Part shown: positions 44,846 to 53,895 of the stretch, piece after piece
How the letters are laid out: every line of letters starts with the position of its first letter
How positions within the stretch are numbered: position 1 is the stretch's first letter
NCBI RefSeq assembly: GCF_001650715.1
Contig: NZ_LWQT01000037.1
Location: 1 to 64,000, forward strand
Direction: 5' to 3'
Length of the DNA: 64,000 nucleotides
Source: Paramagnetospirillum marisnigri
Lineage (GTDB): Bacteria > Pseudomonadota > Alphaproteobacteria > Rhodospirillales > Magnetospirillaceae
Made by a program: the position numbers and the translations under genes
The notes under the pieces: generated by a model
What the model was told of the DNA's origin: nothing
Seen by the model: only the letters and a program-made list of their open reading frames with translations
Databases searched by the model: none

Positions 44846-45355
44846 ATGAGTGATGGTACTGTTTCCAAGGCCGATCTGCTGGACCTGCTGGCCCGCTGGC
44901 AGGCCTTTTCCGAATTGCAGCAACACGCTTTCGCCTTCCTGGCTTCCGAAGCCATCGCCACCGGCGAGGAGTTCGAGAATTCCACCAATGGCGCCGCCCA
45001 GGTCCTGAGCCGCATGGGGGATGCCTCGGTGATTCTGGACCCCGCCCAGATCCAGGCCGAAACCTTCGCCGTGGTCCACAAGCTGCAAGCCGCCGACCGC
45101 TCGCGCCAGGGACTGGAGCAGGTGGCTTCGGTGCTGGAGACCCTGCGCCGTCTCGAGGCCGAACTGGTGGAAGCCGGCGGGGAGTTGCCCCCGCGCCCGG
45201 ATGTGCGGGATACCTCCGCCCGCTGGATCGCCGAATTGGGCGGCTGTGTCTCCCTGGCCGACTGGCGCAAGCGCTTCAACGAAGCCCTGCACGGCCGTGA
45301 TCCCGGCCCGCGCAATCCCGCCGAATCCGCCGATATCGACGACGAACTGTTCTAA
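44846..45355 (+). CDS. CheZ-like chemotaxis protein (tentative)
   Basis: The 169-residue protein is almost wholly helical. It contains KLQAADRSRQGLEQV, with a D-x-x-x-Q spacing like the catalytic Asp/Gln of CheZ, and ends IDDELF, like the acidic-hydrophobic CheY-binding peptide of CheZ. A CheY-P phosphatase is therefore plausible. Start 44846 has GGGG upstream; an earlier ATG at 44774 lies in cheB. Overlap TAATG joins it to parA. The homology is by motif only. Confidence 0.55.
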   Translation: MSDGTVSKADLLDLLARWQAFSELQQHAFAFLASEAIATGEEFENSTNGAAQVLSRMGDASVILDPAQIQAETFAVVHKLQAADRSRQGLEQVASVLETLRRLEAELVEAGGELPPRPDVRDTSARWIAELGGCVSLADWRKRFNEALHGRDPGPRNPAESADIDDELF

Positions 45356-46497
45356 TGGCCAAGGCCGCCGCCCCTGATGCTCGCCCCCCGGTCATGGTGG
45401 CGGTGTTCAATCAGAAGGGCGGCGTCGCCAAGACCACCACGGCTTGCAATCTGGCGGTGTGCCTGACCGCCTTCGGTTATACCGTGCTGCTGGTGGACCT
45501 GGACACCCAGGGCAATGCCACCGGCAGCTTCGGCGTATCTCCCCTGCCCACCTCGGGCGCCTTCGAGGTCATCACCGGCGCGGCCAGGGTCGAGGACGTC
45601 GCCCTGGATACCGTCTATCCCGGTTTGTGGCTGCTGCCCGCGACCATATCGTTGCGCGACAATGCCCGGGTGCTGGGCCATGCCGGGCGGCGGCGCGGCC
45701 TGCTGGAGACCCGCCTGGCGGCAACCGGCGTCGATATCGTTCTGGTGGATTGCCCCCCTGCCCTGGGCCCCGCCACCGCCACCGCCCTGGCCTCGGCCTC
45801 GGCGGTGCTGATGCCGGTACGCCCAGACCCCTTCGCCCATGAAGGGCTGGTCAATACCTGGTACGAGATCAAGCGCATCCGCGAGACCGTCAATCCCCAT
45901 CTCGGTGTCGCCGGCATCATCATGACCATGGCGGCCTCGGAACCGGCCGGCGCCGATGTCGCCCGGGTGATCCGCGCCGAATTCGGCGATCAGGTCTATG
46001 ACGCGGAAATCCAGACCGACCCAAAGGTGGCGGAAGCGGCACAGATGGGATTGCCGGTGACCGTGCTGGATCCCGATGGCTTGGCCGGGCGCTCCTATGT
46101 GGATGCCTGTGAGGAACTGCTGACCCGACTGGGACGGCAAAGACGCCCCGAGACCCAGCTCCATCTGTCCCTGGGCATGGATTTTGCCCTGAACCGCCTG
46201 CGGGAATGGCGATCCACCACCCATGCCGCCCTGCTGCGCATGCCCGGCCGCGCCGTCAGTTGGACCCACGAGTCCGGCGAGGAGGATGGCGAGGGAGAAA
46301 CCGGAACTGGCCACAAGGAGCCGATCGCCGAACCCTACGCGCCGCCTCCCCCCGCCCACCGCGATGCGACCCCGTCGCTGATTGTCGAACGCCCTCGGGC
46401 CCGTTTCGGATTATGGGCGCTGCTGTTCCTCGCCGGACTGGCGGCGGGCATGACGGCAGAGGCCTTGACGGGGGCCTTGGCAAAGCTGCTACGGTGA
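45355..46497 (+). CDS. ParA/MinD-type ATPase with C-terminal membrane helix
   Basis: The 380-residue ATPase has the deviant Walker A FNQKGGVAKTTTACNLA, LVDLDTQGNATG, and VDCPPALGPAT. Placement at the end of the che operon fits the ParC/PpfA group that positions chemotaxis arrays. The tail after ~290 is acidic and Pro-rich and ends in a helix (GLWALLFLAGLAAGMTAEAL), an unusual anchor for a ParA that cycles on DNA. Confidence 0.85.
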   Translation: MAKAAAPDARPPVMVAVFNQKGGVAKTTTACNLAVCLTAFGYTVLLVDLDTQGNATGSFGVSPLPTSGAFEVITGAARVEDVALDTVYPGLWLLPATISLRDNARVLGHAGRRRGLLETRLAATGVDIVLVDCPPALGPATATALASASAVLMPVRPDPFAHEGLVNTWYEIKRIRETVNPHLGVAGIIMTMAASEPAGADVARVIRAEFGDQVYDAEIQTDPKVAEAAQMGLPVTVLDPDGLAGRSYVDACEELLTRLGRQRRPETQLHLSLGMDFALNRLREWRSTTHAALLRMPGRAVSWTHESGEEDGEGETGTGHKEPIAEPYAPPPPAHRDATPSLIVERPRARFGLWALLFLAGLAAGMTAEALTGALAKLLR

Positions 46498-46505
46498 AAT
46501 GAGCC

Positions 46506-47096
46506 ATGACCGATCCTCTCGCCTTTACTCTGGCGGTGCTGGCCTTGCTGGCCACGCCCGGCCCCACCAACACCCTGCTGGCCGCCTCGGGCGCCACCGC
46601 CGGGCCGCGGCGGTCGCTGGCGCTGATCCCGGCCGAACTGAGTGCCTATCTGCTGTCCATTTCCACCCTGGCGCTGGTGGTGGCGCCGCTGCTGGCCGCC
46701 CATGCCCTGCTGGGGGCCGGACTGAAGTTGGCCGCCGCCGCCTGGCTGGTCTGCTGCGCCGGGCGCCTGTGGCGTGAAGGCGGTGGACCGGACTTTGGAG
46801 ACGAAGCCGTCATCACCCCCCTCAGGATCTTCACCACCACCTTGCTCAATCCCAAGGGCCTGATCTTCGCCATCGCCATCTTCCCCCCCGCATCTCCCCT
46901 GGACCTGATCCCCTGGTTGGTCGGCTTCTCCGGGCTGGCCGTGGTCGTGGCGGCGGGCTGGATTACCTTGGGGGCGACCCTGGCACGCTCTGCCGGATCA
47001 CGGGCCACCCCCACCAGGATCTGCCGTCTGGCGGCGGTGGTCCTTGTGGTCTTTGCCGTCACCATGGCCGGGACCGCCGTGGCAGCTTTTGGCTGA
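46506..47096 (+). CDS. LysE/RhtB-type exporter
   Basis: The 196-residue protein has about six membrane helices. ATPGPTNTLLAASGATAGPR is the family start block and TTLLNPKGLIFAIAIFP the middle block. Amino-acid or related export is inferred from family; the substrate is unknown. It is 8 bp after parA and may be read with the operon by chance. Confidence 0.82.
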   Translation: MTDPLAFTLAVLALLATPGPTNTLLAASGATAGPRRSLALIPAELSAYLLSISTLALVVAPLLAAHALLGAGLKLAAAAWLVCCAGRLWREGGGPDFGDEAVITPLRIFTTTLLNPKGLIFAIAIFPPASPLDLIPWLVGFSGLAVVVAAGWITLGATLARSAGSRATPTRICRLAAVVLVVFAVTMAGTAVAAFG

Positions 47097-47168
47097 GCAT
47101 CACTTTTCCTCGGGCGACGAAGCGGGTATGGTGAGTAGAAATCCATACCGCCAAACGGATGCGGCGCC

Positions 47169-47597
47169 ATGTACATGCAATACCTAAACGAAGAGCAGAG
47201 GAAGAGCCTGCTGGTCATGGCCTTTCGCATGGTCATGGCCGACAAGTTGGTTCATCCCGAGGAAAAGAGCATCATGGATGCCCTGAAGGCCGAGTTGGGC
47301 ATCACCTCGGTCTCACGGGCGGATTTCGAGGCCGGGGCCCAGTTGGATGCCTTCGCCAGCCGCCGCAGCCAGATCGCCGCGATGTTGAAGCTGTCTTCCA
47401 TCGCCTATTGCGACGCGGTGTTTCGCTCAGAGGAGGTCAAGGTTCTGGTGGAATACGGCCGCGCCTTCGAGCTGTCCATCGATGACATGAAGGCCATCGA
47501 CGCCTGGGGCAAGATGCACCATGCCCTGATCACCCAGGCGGCCGCCCTGTTGGATCTGGCCGGGCAGCAGGATGCCGCCGCCCAGCCGACCCAGTAG
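47169..47597 (+). CDS. TerB-like domain protein
   Basis: The 142-residue helical protein has the TerB phrase LLVMAFRMVMADKLVHPEEK and a later acidic AYCDAVFRSEEVKVLVEYGR. TerB-like domains bind metal and occur in stress proteins. No other ter gene is nearby, so the role is open. The start could be 47175. Confidence 0.7.
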   Translation: MYMQYLNEEQRKSLLVMAFRMVMADKLVHPEEKSIMDALKAELGITSVSRADFEAGAQLDAFASRRSQIAAMLKLSSIAYCDAVFRSEEVKVLVEYGRAFELSIDDMKAIDAWGKMHHALITQAAALLDLAGQQDAAAQPTQ

Positions 47598-47602
47598 CCG
47601 GT

Positions 47603-48505
47603 CTATTCCACCTCGGGAAACACCGCCCATTTCGGCTTCATGGCGTCCATGGTGGCGCCCTCGCAGGTCAGCCCCATGCCGCCCGAGGCCTTGAACTGTT
47701 CAAGGCGGATCAGGGCCAGGCCCTGTTTGCCACAGCTCGAGCGCATCTCGCCCGCCTCGGCATCGCCCAGGCGGATGACCGCGCCCGGCGCCGGAACCGG
47801 GCCGTTGATTTCCACCGGCATCAGCCGCTTCTTGATCAGGCCGCGATACTTGGTCCGCGCCGTCAACTCCTGGCCCATATAGCAGCCTTTCTGGAAATCG
47901 ACGCCGTTCAACTCGTCAAAGCCGTTCTCCAGCAGGATACCCTTGTCCACCTCGATGTCGCGCGAGCCGTCGGGCAGTCCCAGGCCGATGCGGGCCACGT
48001 CCCAGGCCTCGAACGCTGCCGGGACGAAGCCGTTGGCTTCCAGCACCCGGGGACCGCCATCCAGGGACAGCAGGGCGCGCAGACCAATCTCGGCCGAGCG
48101 AGGATCGACGAAGACGACGCCGCCCGCGAATTCCTCGGCATTGCCGGGCTCGAGTCCGACCCCGATTTCGGCGGCGGCACCGTCACCCATCACGGCGAAA
48201 ACGCCGGTATTGGCGGCGATGGCAAGGGTGACCTTGGCCCGCAGCTTGTACATGGACAGCTTCTTGCGCAGCTCCTCGGCGCGGGCGGCCTCGACCTCCA
48301 ACAGGAAGACATCGCCCAGTTCCACCACGAACAGGTCGAACAGGAACTTGCCCTGGGGGGTCAGCAGGGCGCTATAGACGGCACGATCGGGTGCCACCTT
48401 CATCATATCGTTGGAAACCAGCCCCTGAAGGAAGGCGCGGCGGTCCTCGCCGCCCACTTCGATGACCGCGCGATGGTCGAGACGCACATACACCTTGTCT
48501 GCCAT
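47603..48505 (-). CDS. ygfZ: Folate-dependent Fe-S/tRNA protein YgfZ
   Basis: The 300-residue GcvT-like protein has the signature DFQKGCYMGQELTART with the essential Cys. YgfZ acts in Fe-S maintenance, for example for MiaB-type enzymes. GGAG 9 nt upstream supports ATG 48505; another ATG lies 3 codons earlier. It is convergent with the TerB-like gene. Confidence 0.93.
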   Translation of the reverse strand: MADKVYVRLDHRAVIEVGGEDRRAFLQGLVSNDMMKVAPDRAVYSALLTPQGKFLFDLFVVELGDVFLLEVEAARAEELRKKLSMYKLRAKVTLAIAANTGVFAVMGDGAAAEIGVGLEPGNAEEFAGGVVFVDPRSAEIGLRALLSLDGGPRVLEANGFVPAAFEAWDVARIGLGLPDGSRDIEVDKGILLENGFDELNGVDFQKGCYMGQELTARTKYRGLIKKRLMPVEINGPVPAPGAVIRLGDAEAGEMRSSCGKQGLALIRLEQFKASGGMGLTCEGATMDAMKPKWAVFPEVE

Positions 48506-48595
48506 TTCCAACATCTCCTGAACCCAGCCTGCTCAAAAGTGCGGCAAAGCACCTGGGATGACAAGGCATCAATGCCGTCTTATAAACATCGGATC

Positions 48596-49618
48596 ATGAA
48601 TATCACCCTTGTGGACGATTCCATTCCCTTCGACGGCTACAGCGCCTCCAGCCGCCCCCTGGGCGGGGCGGAGAAAGCCTTCGCCTCGCTGCCCGGCGCC
48701 CTGGCGCGTCGTGGCCACACCGTGCACGCCTTCAACCGCTGCCGCTGGGGCATGTATGTGGAGGGCGCCCAGTGGGAAACCCTGGACGGCAAGAAGCCGC
48801 TGCGCACCGATGTGCTGATCGCCTTCCGCAAGCCCGCTCTGCTGGAATTCGTCCGTCAGGCCGACCGCAGGGTGCTGTGGCACACCGGGCCGGGCCGCCT
48901 GTTGGAACGCCCCTCCACGCGGGAGCTGCTGTCCAGCCATAAACCCCTGATCCTGCTGACCGCCGAGGCCCAGGCCCGCGATTTCCAGGGCCGGGGACTG
49001 CGGGTCGGCCTGATGCCCGCCGCCGTGCGCCAGGATTTCCTGGGCGGCGAGCCCCGGCCGCAGGACCCGCCCCGCGCCCTGGTCACCACCCACCCCGCCC
49101 ATGGGCTGGACTGGCTGCTGGATCTGTGGATCAGCCGCATCCGCCCGCTGGCGCCCACGGCGGAACTGCACATCCATTCCACCACCCTGGCCAGTGCCGC
49201 CGATGGCGGCGCCGTGGACGAAGCGCTGCGGCCGCTGGCCAAAAAGGCTCTGGCCGCCCGTGAGCACGGCGTGGTCATCACCCGGCCGCAGGGCGATTTC
49301 CTGATGGCGGTGGCCTATCAGGAAGCCAGCGTCCATCTGTTCCCCGGCCATGCCGACGATATGGGCTGCTTCACCTTGATGGAATCCCAGGCCAGCGGTT
49401 GTCCGGCGGTGGTGCGCCCGCTGGGGGCGGCGGCCGAGCGGGTCAAGGACGGCGCCAGCGCCTATGTCGCCCCCGACGACGACGCCTTCGCCAATCTGGC
49501 AGCCCTGCTGCTCAACGATGCCCAGGTGCGCCGGACCATGGGCGAGGAGGCCCGCGCGCTCTACCGGGGCCGCACCTGGGACAATGCCGCCGCCGTGCTG
49601 GAAGGCTGGCTGAAATGA
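48596..49618 (+). CDS. Glycosyltransferase, GT-B fold
   Basis: The 340-residue protein begins MNITLVDDSIPFDGYSASSR, and has PLGGAEKAFASLPGAL as its N-domain loop. C-terminal MESQASGCPAVVRPLGAAAE and AYVAPDDDAFANL match GT4 nucleotide-sugar binding. The sugar and acceptor are unknown. It overlaps the next glycosyltransferase by ATGA. Confidence 0.82.
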   Translation: MNITLVDDSIPFDGYSASSRPLGGAEKAFASLPGALARRGHTVHAFNRCRWGMYVEGAQWETLDGKKPLRTDVLIAFRKPALLEFVRQADRRVLWHTGPGRLLERPSTRELLSSHKPLILLTAEAQARDFQGRGLRVGLMPAAVRQDFLGGEPRPQDPPRALVTTHPAHGLDWLLDLWISRIRPLAPTAELHIHSTTLASAADGGAVDEALRPLAKKALAAREHGVVITRPQGDFLMAVAYQEASVHLFPGHADDMGCFTLMESQASGCPAVVRPLGAAAERVKDGASAYVAPDDDAFANLAALLLNDAQVRRTMGEEARALYRGRTWDNAAAVLEGWLK

Positions 49619-50643
49619 CCCGGCTGCTCCAGGCCATGGCGGGCGCCCCCCATGGCGGCGCCGAGGCCTTCTTCGAGCGGCTGGCCCCCGCCCTGGCCAA
49701 GGCCGGGGTCGAGCAGCGGGTGCTGATCCGCGATAATCCCAAGCGCGCCGAGCTGCTGCGGTCCAAGGGCGTTGACCTGACCGAGCTTCCCTTCGGTGGC
49801 GCCCTCGATCTGGTCACCCGCTGGAAGCTGGCCCAGGAGATCAAGCGCTTCAGGCCCGAGGTGGTGTTGAGCTGGATGAACCGGGCCAGCAAATTCGTGC
49901 CCAAGGGCGACTATGTCCGCGTCGGCCGCCTGGGCGGCTATTACGACCTGAAATATTACCGGGGCTGCGACCACCTGATCGGCAATACCCAAGACATCCG
50001 CGACTGGATCGTCGGCCAGGGCTGGCCCGCCGAGCGCGCCCATTACGTCCCCAATTTCGTGGCCGAGCCGGGACTGGCCCAGCCATTGGCCCGCGCCTCT
50101 CAGGACACGCCCGAGGGCGCGCCGCTGATCGTCGCCATGGGCCGCCTGCACCCCAACAAGGGGTTCGACGTCCTGCTGCATGCCCTGGAAAAGCTCCACG
50201 ACGCCTATCTGTGGATCGCGGGCGAAGGGCCGCTGCGCACCGAGTTGAGCGAGCTGGCCGCCCATCTGTCGGTTCGCCCCCGGATGCGCTTCCTGGGCTG
50301 GCGCGACGACGTCGCCGCCCTTTACGCGGCGGCCGACATCTTCGTCTGCCCGTCGCGGCACGAACCCCTAGGCAATGTAGTGATCGAGGCCTGGGCCGCC
50401 GCCAAGCCGGTGGTGGCCTGCGCCTCGCAGGGACCGCGCCAGTTGATCAGGGACGGCGTCGACGGGCTGCTGGTGCCGGTGGATGATGCCGACGCCCTGG
50501 CCGCCGCCATCCGCCGACTGATGGCCGAGCCCGACACCGCCCGCGCCCTGGCCGCCGCCGGGCGCCAGGCCTATGAGGAGAGATTCACCCAGGCCGCCGT
50601 GGTGGCGCGCTATCTGGAGTTCTTCGACACGGTGAAGCGATGA
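49615..50643 (+). CDS. Glycosyltransferase family 4
   Basis: The 342-residue GT-B enzyme has MAGAPHGGAEAFFERLAPAL, VAMGRLHPNKGFDVLLHAL, the GT4 EX7E-like HEPLGNVVIEAWAAAKPVVA and VDGLLVPVDDADAL. It is coupled to the preceding transferase and followed by an asparagine synthase, a set seen in surface polysaccharide clusters. The product is unknown. Confidence 0.9.
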   Translation: MTRLLQAMAGAPHGGAEAFFERLAPALAKAGVEQRVLIRDNPKRAELLRSKGVDLTELPFGGALDLVTRWKLAQEIKRFRPEVVLSWMNRASKFVPKGDYVRVGRLGGYYDLKYYRGCDHLIGNTQDIRDWIVGQGWPAERAHYVPNFVAEPGLAQPLARASQDTPEGAPLIVAMGRLHPNKGFDVLLHALEKLHDAYLWIAGEGPLRTELSELAAHLSVRPRMRFLGWRDDVAALYAAADIFVCPSRHEPLGNVVIEAWAAAKPVVACASQGPRQLIRDGVDGLLVPVDDADALAAAIRRLMAEPDTARALAAAGRQAYEERFTQAAVVARYLEFFDTVKR

Positions 50644-50653
50644 CCCCCCCGCC

Positions 50654-50759
50654 TGTCATCCTGACGACCATCGGGAGGAAGGATCTCCGCCTGCTCCCCT
50701 GGCTCAGGATCGGCACCATCGACCCAGGACGAGATCCCTCGCCCCGGCTCGGGATGACC
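50654..50759. repeat. Intergenic ~106-bp inverted repeat, second member of family at 28211
   Basis: TGTCATCCTGA and CGGGATGACC form the ends. Inner GGATCTCCGCCTG and AGGACGAGATCCCTC blocks match 28211-28316 in order and spacing. It separates the glycosyltransferase from asnB by 133 bp. Confidence 0.75.
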
Positions 50760-50776
50760 ATGATGGGTGAGCGCTG

Positions 50777-52528
50777 ATGTGCGGCATCGCCGGGATCATG
50801 ACGGCGGGCGGGGTGCCCGATGAGGCCAGCTTGGACCGGCTGGCCGAAGCCCTGGCCCATCGCGGCCCCGATGGGCGGGGACGCTGGGTGCAAGGCGATG
50901 TGGGCATGGTGCAGAACCGGTTGTCCATCATCGATCTGGAGGGCGGCAAACAACCTATCCTCGACGCCCAGGGCCGGGCCATCGTCGCCAATGGAGAGGT
51001 TTACAACTATCTGGAACTGAAGTCGGACATGCCGGGCCAGGCCTTCGCCACCGGCTCCGACTGCGAGCCGCCGCTGCACCTGTATGCCCACCAGGGCACC
51101 GGCTTCGCCCGCAGCCTGCGCGGCATGTACGCCATCGCCATCCACGATCCCGCCCGCCAACGTCTGGTGCTGGCGCGCGATCCCTTCGGCATCAAGCCGC
51201 TCTATCTGGCGGAAAGCCATCCCGGCCTCGCCTTCGCCTCCGAGCCCCAGGCCCTGATCGCCGCCGGGCTGGCCAAGCCCGAGATCGACCCCAGGGCCCG
51301 GGCGGAACTGTTGCAAATGCAGTTCACCTGCGGCACCGACTCCATCTTCAAGGGCATCCGCCGCCTCGCCCCCGGCGAAACCGTGGTGGCCGAGGGGGGA
51401 TGTGTTCAAGACAGCCGCATCCTGCCCGCGCTGCCCGCCGGAGCGCCGCAATCGGGCGATCTCGACCGCCTTCTGGACGAGTTGGACGAGGTGCTGACCG
51501 AATCGGTGGACCTGCACCAGCGCTCCGACGTGCCTTACGGCATGTTCCTGTCGGGCGGTATCGATTCGTCGGTGGTGCTGGCACTGATGGCCCGGCTCAA
51601 TCCCAAGGGCGTGCTGGCCTTTACCGCCGGGTTCCCCGGCACCCGCGCCCATGACGAGCGCGAGCACGCCCGCGCCCTGGCCCGCGTCACCGGCGCCGAC
51701 CATGTGGAAGTGGAATTCACCGAGGCGGATTTCTGGTCGCTGCTGCCCCGGGTGGCGGCGGCCATGGACGATCCGGCGGCTGATTATGCCTGCCTGCCCA
51801 CTTTCAAGCTGGCGGCCGAGGCTTCCAGGCAGGTCAAGGTCATCCTGTCGGGCGAGGGTGGCGACGAGTTGTTCGCGGGCTATGGCCGCTATCGTCACGT
51901 CATGCGTCCTTGGCCCTTCGCCAAGCCCATGCGGCGCAAGGGAACCTTCGACGGAATCGACGTGCTGCGCCCCGGCGTCACCCAGGGCTGGCGCGACCGG
52001 CTGGCGGCGGTGGAGCGGGAGCAGGCGCGCAGCGGCCGCTCCAGGCTTCAGCGCGCTCAGGCGGTGGACTGCGCCGACTGGCTGCCCAACGACCTGCTGA
52101 CCAAGGCCGACCGCTGCCTGATGGCCAACGGCATCGAGGGACGGGTGCCCTTCCTCGACCCGGTGGTGGCGGGCTTCGCCTTCCGTCTTCCCGACCACCT
52201 GAAGGTCAGGAAGGGGCTGGGCAAGTGGCTGCTGCGCAAGTGGCTGGAAACCGCCCTGCCCGCCGCGAAGCCTTTCGACAAGAAACGCGGCTTTACCGTT
52301 CCGGTCGCCGAATGGATCTCCAATGCACCCCATTTGGGGAAACTTGTCGCCAATCAGCCTGCAATTCAGGAAATTTGCTCACCCGGAACGGTGCAAAGCC
52401 TGTTTGGCGCCTGCGGCAAGGATACGGGATTCGCCTGCTGGACCCTGCTATTCTACGCTTTGTGGTATCGTCGGCATGTCCAGGGAATTCTCCCTCAAGG
52501 GGATGTCTTTTCCGAACTAGATAATTAG
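50777..52528 (+). CDS. asnB: Asparagine synthase (glutamine-hydrolysing)
   Basis: The 583-residue enzyme has the N-terminal Cys nucleophile MCGIAGIM, AHRGPDG and LSIIDLEGGKQP of the glutaminase domain. The synthetase has the PP-loop MFLSGGIDSSVVLALM, LSGEGGDELFAGYGRYRH and FLDPVVAGFAFRLP. Next to glycosyltransferases it may amidate a surface sugar acid instead of serving amino-acid supply. Confidence 0.92.
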   Translation: MCGIAGIMTAGGVPDEASLDRLAEALAHRGPDGRGRWVQGDVGMVQNRLSIIDLEGGKQPILDAQGRAIVANGEVYNYLELKSDMPGQAFATGSDCEPPLHLYAHQGTGFARSLRGMYAIAIHDPARQRLVLARDPFGIKPLYLAESHPGLAFASEPQALIAAGLAKPEIDPRARAELLQMQFTCGTDSIFKGIRRLAPGETVVAEGGCVQDSRILPALPAGAPQSGDLDRLLDELDEVLTESVDLHQRSDVPYGMFLSGGIDSSVVLALMARLNPKGVLAFTAGFPGTRAHDEREHARALARVTGADHVEVEFTEADFWSLLPRVAAAMDDPAADYACLPTFKLAAEASRQVKVILSGEGGDELFAGYGRYRHVMRPWPFAKPMRRKGTFDGIDVLRPGVTQGWRDRLAAVEREQARSGRSRLQRAQAVDCADWLPNDLLTKADRCLMANGIEGRVPFLDPVVAGFAFRLPDHLKVRKGLGKWLLRKWLETALPAAKPFDKKRGFTVPVAEWISNAPHLGKLVANQPAIQEICSPGTVQSLFGACGKDTGFACWTLLFYALWYRRHVQGILPQGDVFSELDN

Positions 52529-52559
52529 TTATAATAGACACGGCTTTCGGGAGTTTCCC

Positions 52560-53891
52560 ATGTCCCAGACCTATGACCTGATTCTGCGCAATGGCATTGT
52601 CGTCACGCCCAATGGCACCGAGCGGACCGACATCGCCGTGGCCGATGGCCGGATCAGGGCCATCGGCGGATTGGAGCGGGCCTCGGCGGCCGAGGAACAG
52701 GACCTGCGCGGCCTGACCGTTTTGCCCGGCGTCATCGACACCCAGGTCCATTTCCGCGAACCCGGACTGGAGCACAAGGAAGACCTGGCCTCGGGCACCG
52801 CCGGAGCCGCCAAGGGCGGCGTGGTGGCCATCTTCGAGATGCCCAACACCAAGCCGTCGACCACCACCGCCGACGCCATCAATGACAAACTGGCCCGGGC
52901 CAAGGGCCGCGCCTGGGTCGACCATGCCTTCTTCATCGGCGCAGCCGCCGACAATGTCGCCCATCTGGCCGAGTGGGAACGGATGCCGGGCTGCGCCGGG
53001 ATCAAGGTGTTCATGGGCTCTTCCACCGGCTCGCTGCTGGTGGCCGACGACGAAACCCTGGCCGCCGTGCTGGCCCAGGGCTGGCGCCGCGTCGCCGTCC
53101 ATTGCGAGGATGAAGGCCGCCTGGCCGAACGCAAGCATCTGGCGGTGGAAGCGGCCCATCCCCGTGCCCATCACCAATGGCGCGATGCCGAGACCGCCCT
53201 GCTGGCCACCCAGCGGCTGGTGAGGCTGGCCGAGGCGGCACGACGCCGGGTGCATGTGCTGCATGTCACCACGGCGGAGGAGATGGAATTCCTGGCGGGG
53301 CACAAGGATCTGGCCACGGTGGAGACCACGCCGCAGCACCTGACCCTGGCGGCACCCGACTGTTACGAACGCCTGGGCACCCTGGCCCAGATGAACCCGC
53401 CCATCCGCGAGGCCCGCCACCGCGAGGCCCTGTGGGCCGCCATCGCCAGCGGCGTGGTGGATGTGCTGGGCTCGGACCATGCCCCCCATACCCTCGAGGA
53501 AAAAGGCCAGCCCTACCCGCAAAGTCCGTCGGGCATGACCGGGGTCCAGACCCTGGTGCCCCTGATGCTTGACCACGTCAACCACGGCCGCCTCAGCCTG
53601 GAGCGGCTGGTGGACCTGACCAGCGCCGGACCGGCGCGCATTTACAACATCGCCGGCAAGGGCCGCATCGCGCTGGGCTATGACGCCGACTTCACCGTGG
53701 TGGATATGCGCGCCGAACGCACCATCACCAATGACTGGATCGAAAGCCGCTGCGGCTGGACGCCGTTCGACGGCAAGACGGTCACCGGCTGGCCGGTGGC
53801 GACCATCGTGCGCGGCCGCACCGTCATGCGCGAGGGCCAACTGCTGGGCGCCCCGGTGGGCGAACCCGTGCGGTTCCAGGAAAGTCGCTGA
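52560..53891 (+). CDS. pyrC: Dihydroorotase
   Basis: This is a type I amidohydrolase for pyrimidine synthesis, 443 residues. It has GVIDTQVHFREPGLEHKED with the metal HxH-like pair, KVFMGSSTG, VHCEDEG, VHVLHVTTAEE and DVLGSDHAPHTLEEK. The lysine expected to be carbamylated is in GIKVFMG. The symbol is provisional, as more than one dihydroorotase may exist. It is close to the kinase gene with 4 bp between. Confidence 0.88.
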   Translation: MSQTYDLILRNGIVVTPNGTERTDIAVADGRIRAIGGLERASAAEEQDLRGLTVLPGVIDTQVHFREPGLEHKEDLASGTAGAAKGGVVAIFEMPNTKPSTTTADAINDKLARAKGRAWVDHAFFIGAAADNVAHLAEWERMPGCAGIKVFMGSSTGSLLVADDETLAAVLAQGWRRVAVHCEDEGRLAERKHLAVEAAHPRAHHQWRDAETALLATQRLVRLAEAARRRVHVLHVTTAEEMEFLAGHKDLATVETTPQHLTLAAPDCYERLGTLAQMNPPIREARHREALWAAIASGVVDVLGSDHAPHTLEEKGQPYPQSPSGMTGVQTLVPLMLDHVNHGRLSLERLVDLTSAGPARIYNIAGKGRIALGYDADFTVVDMRAERTITNDWIESRCGWTPFDGKTVTGWPVATIVRGRTVMREGQLLGAPVGEPVRFQESR

Positions 53892-53895
53892 GCCC

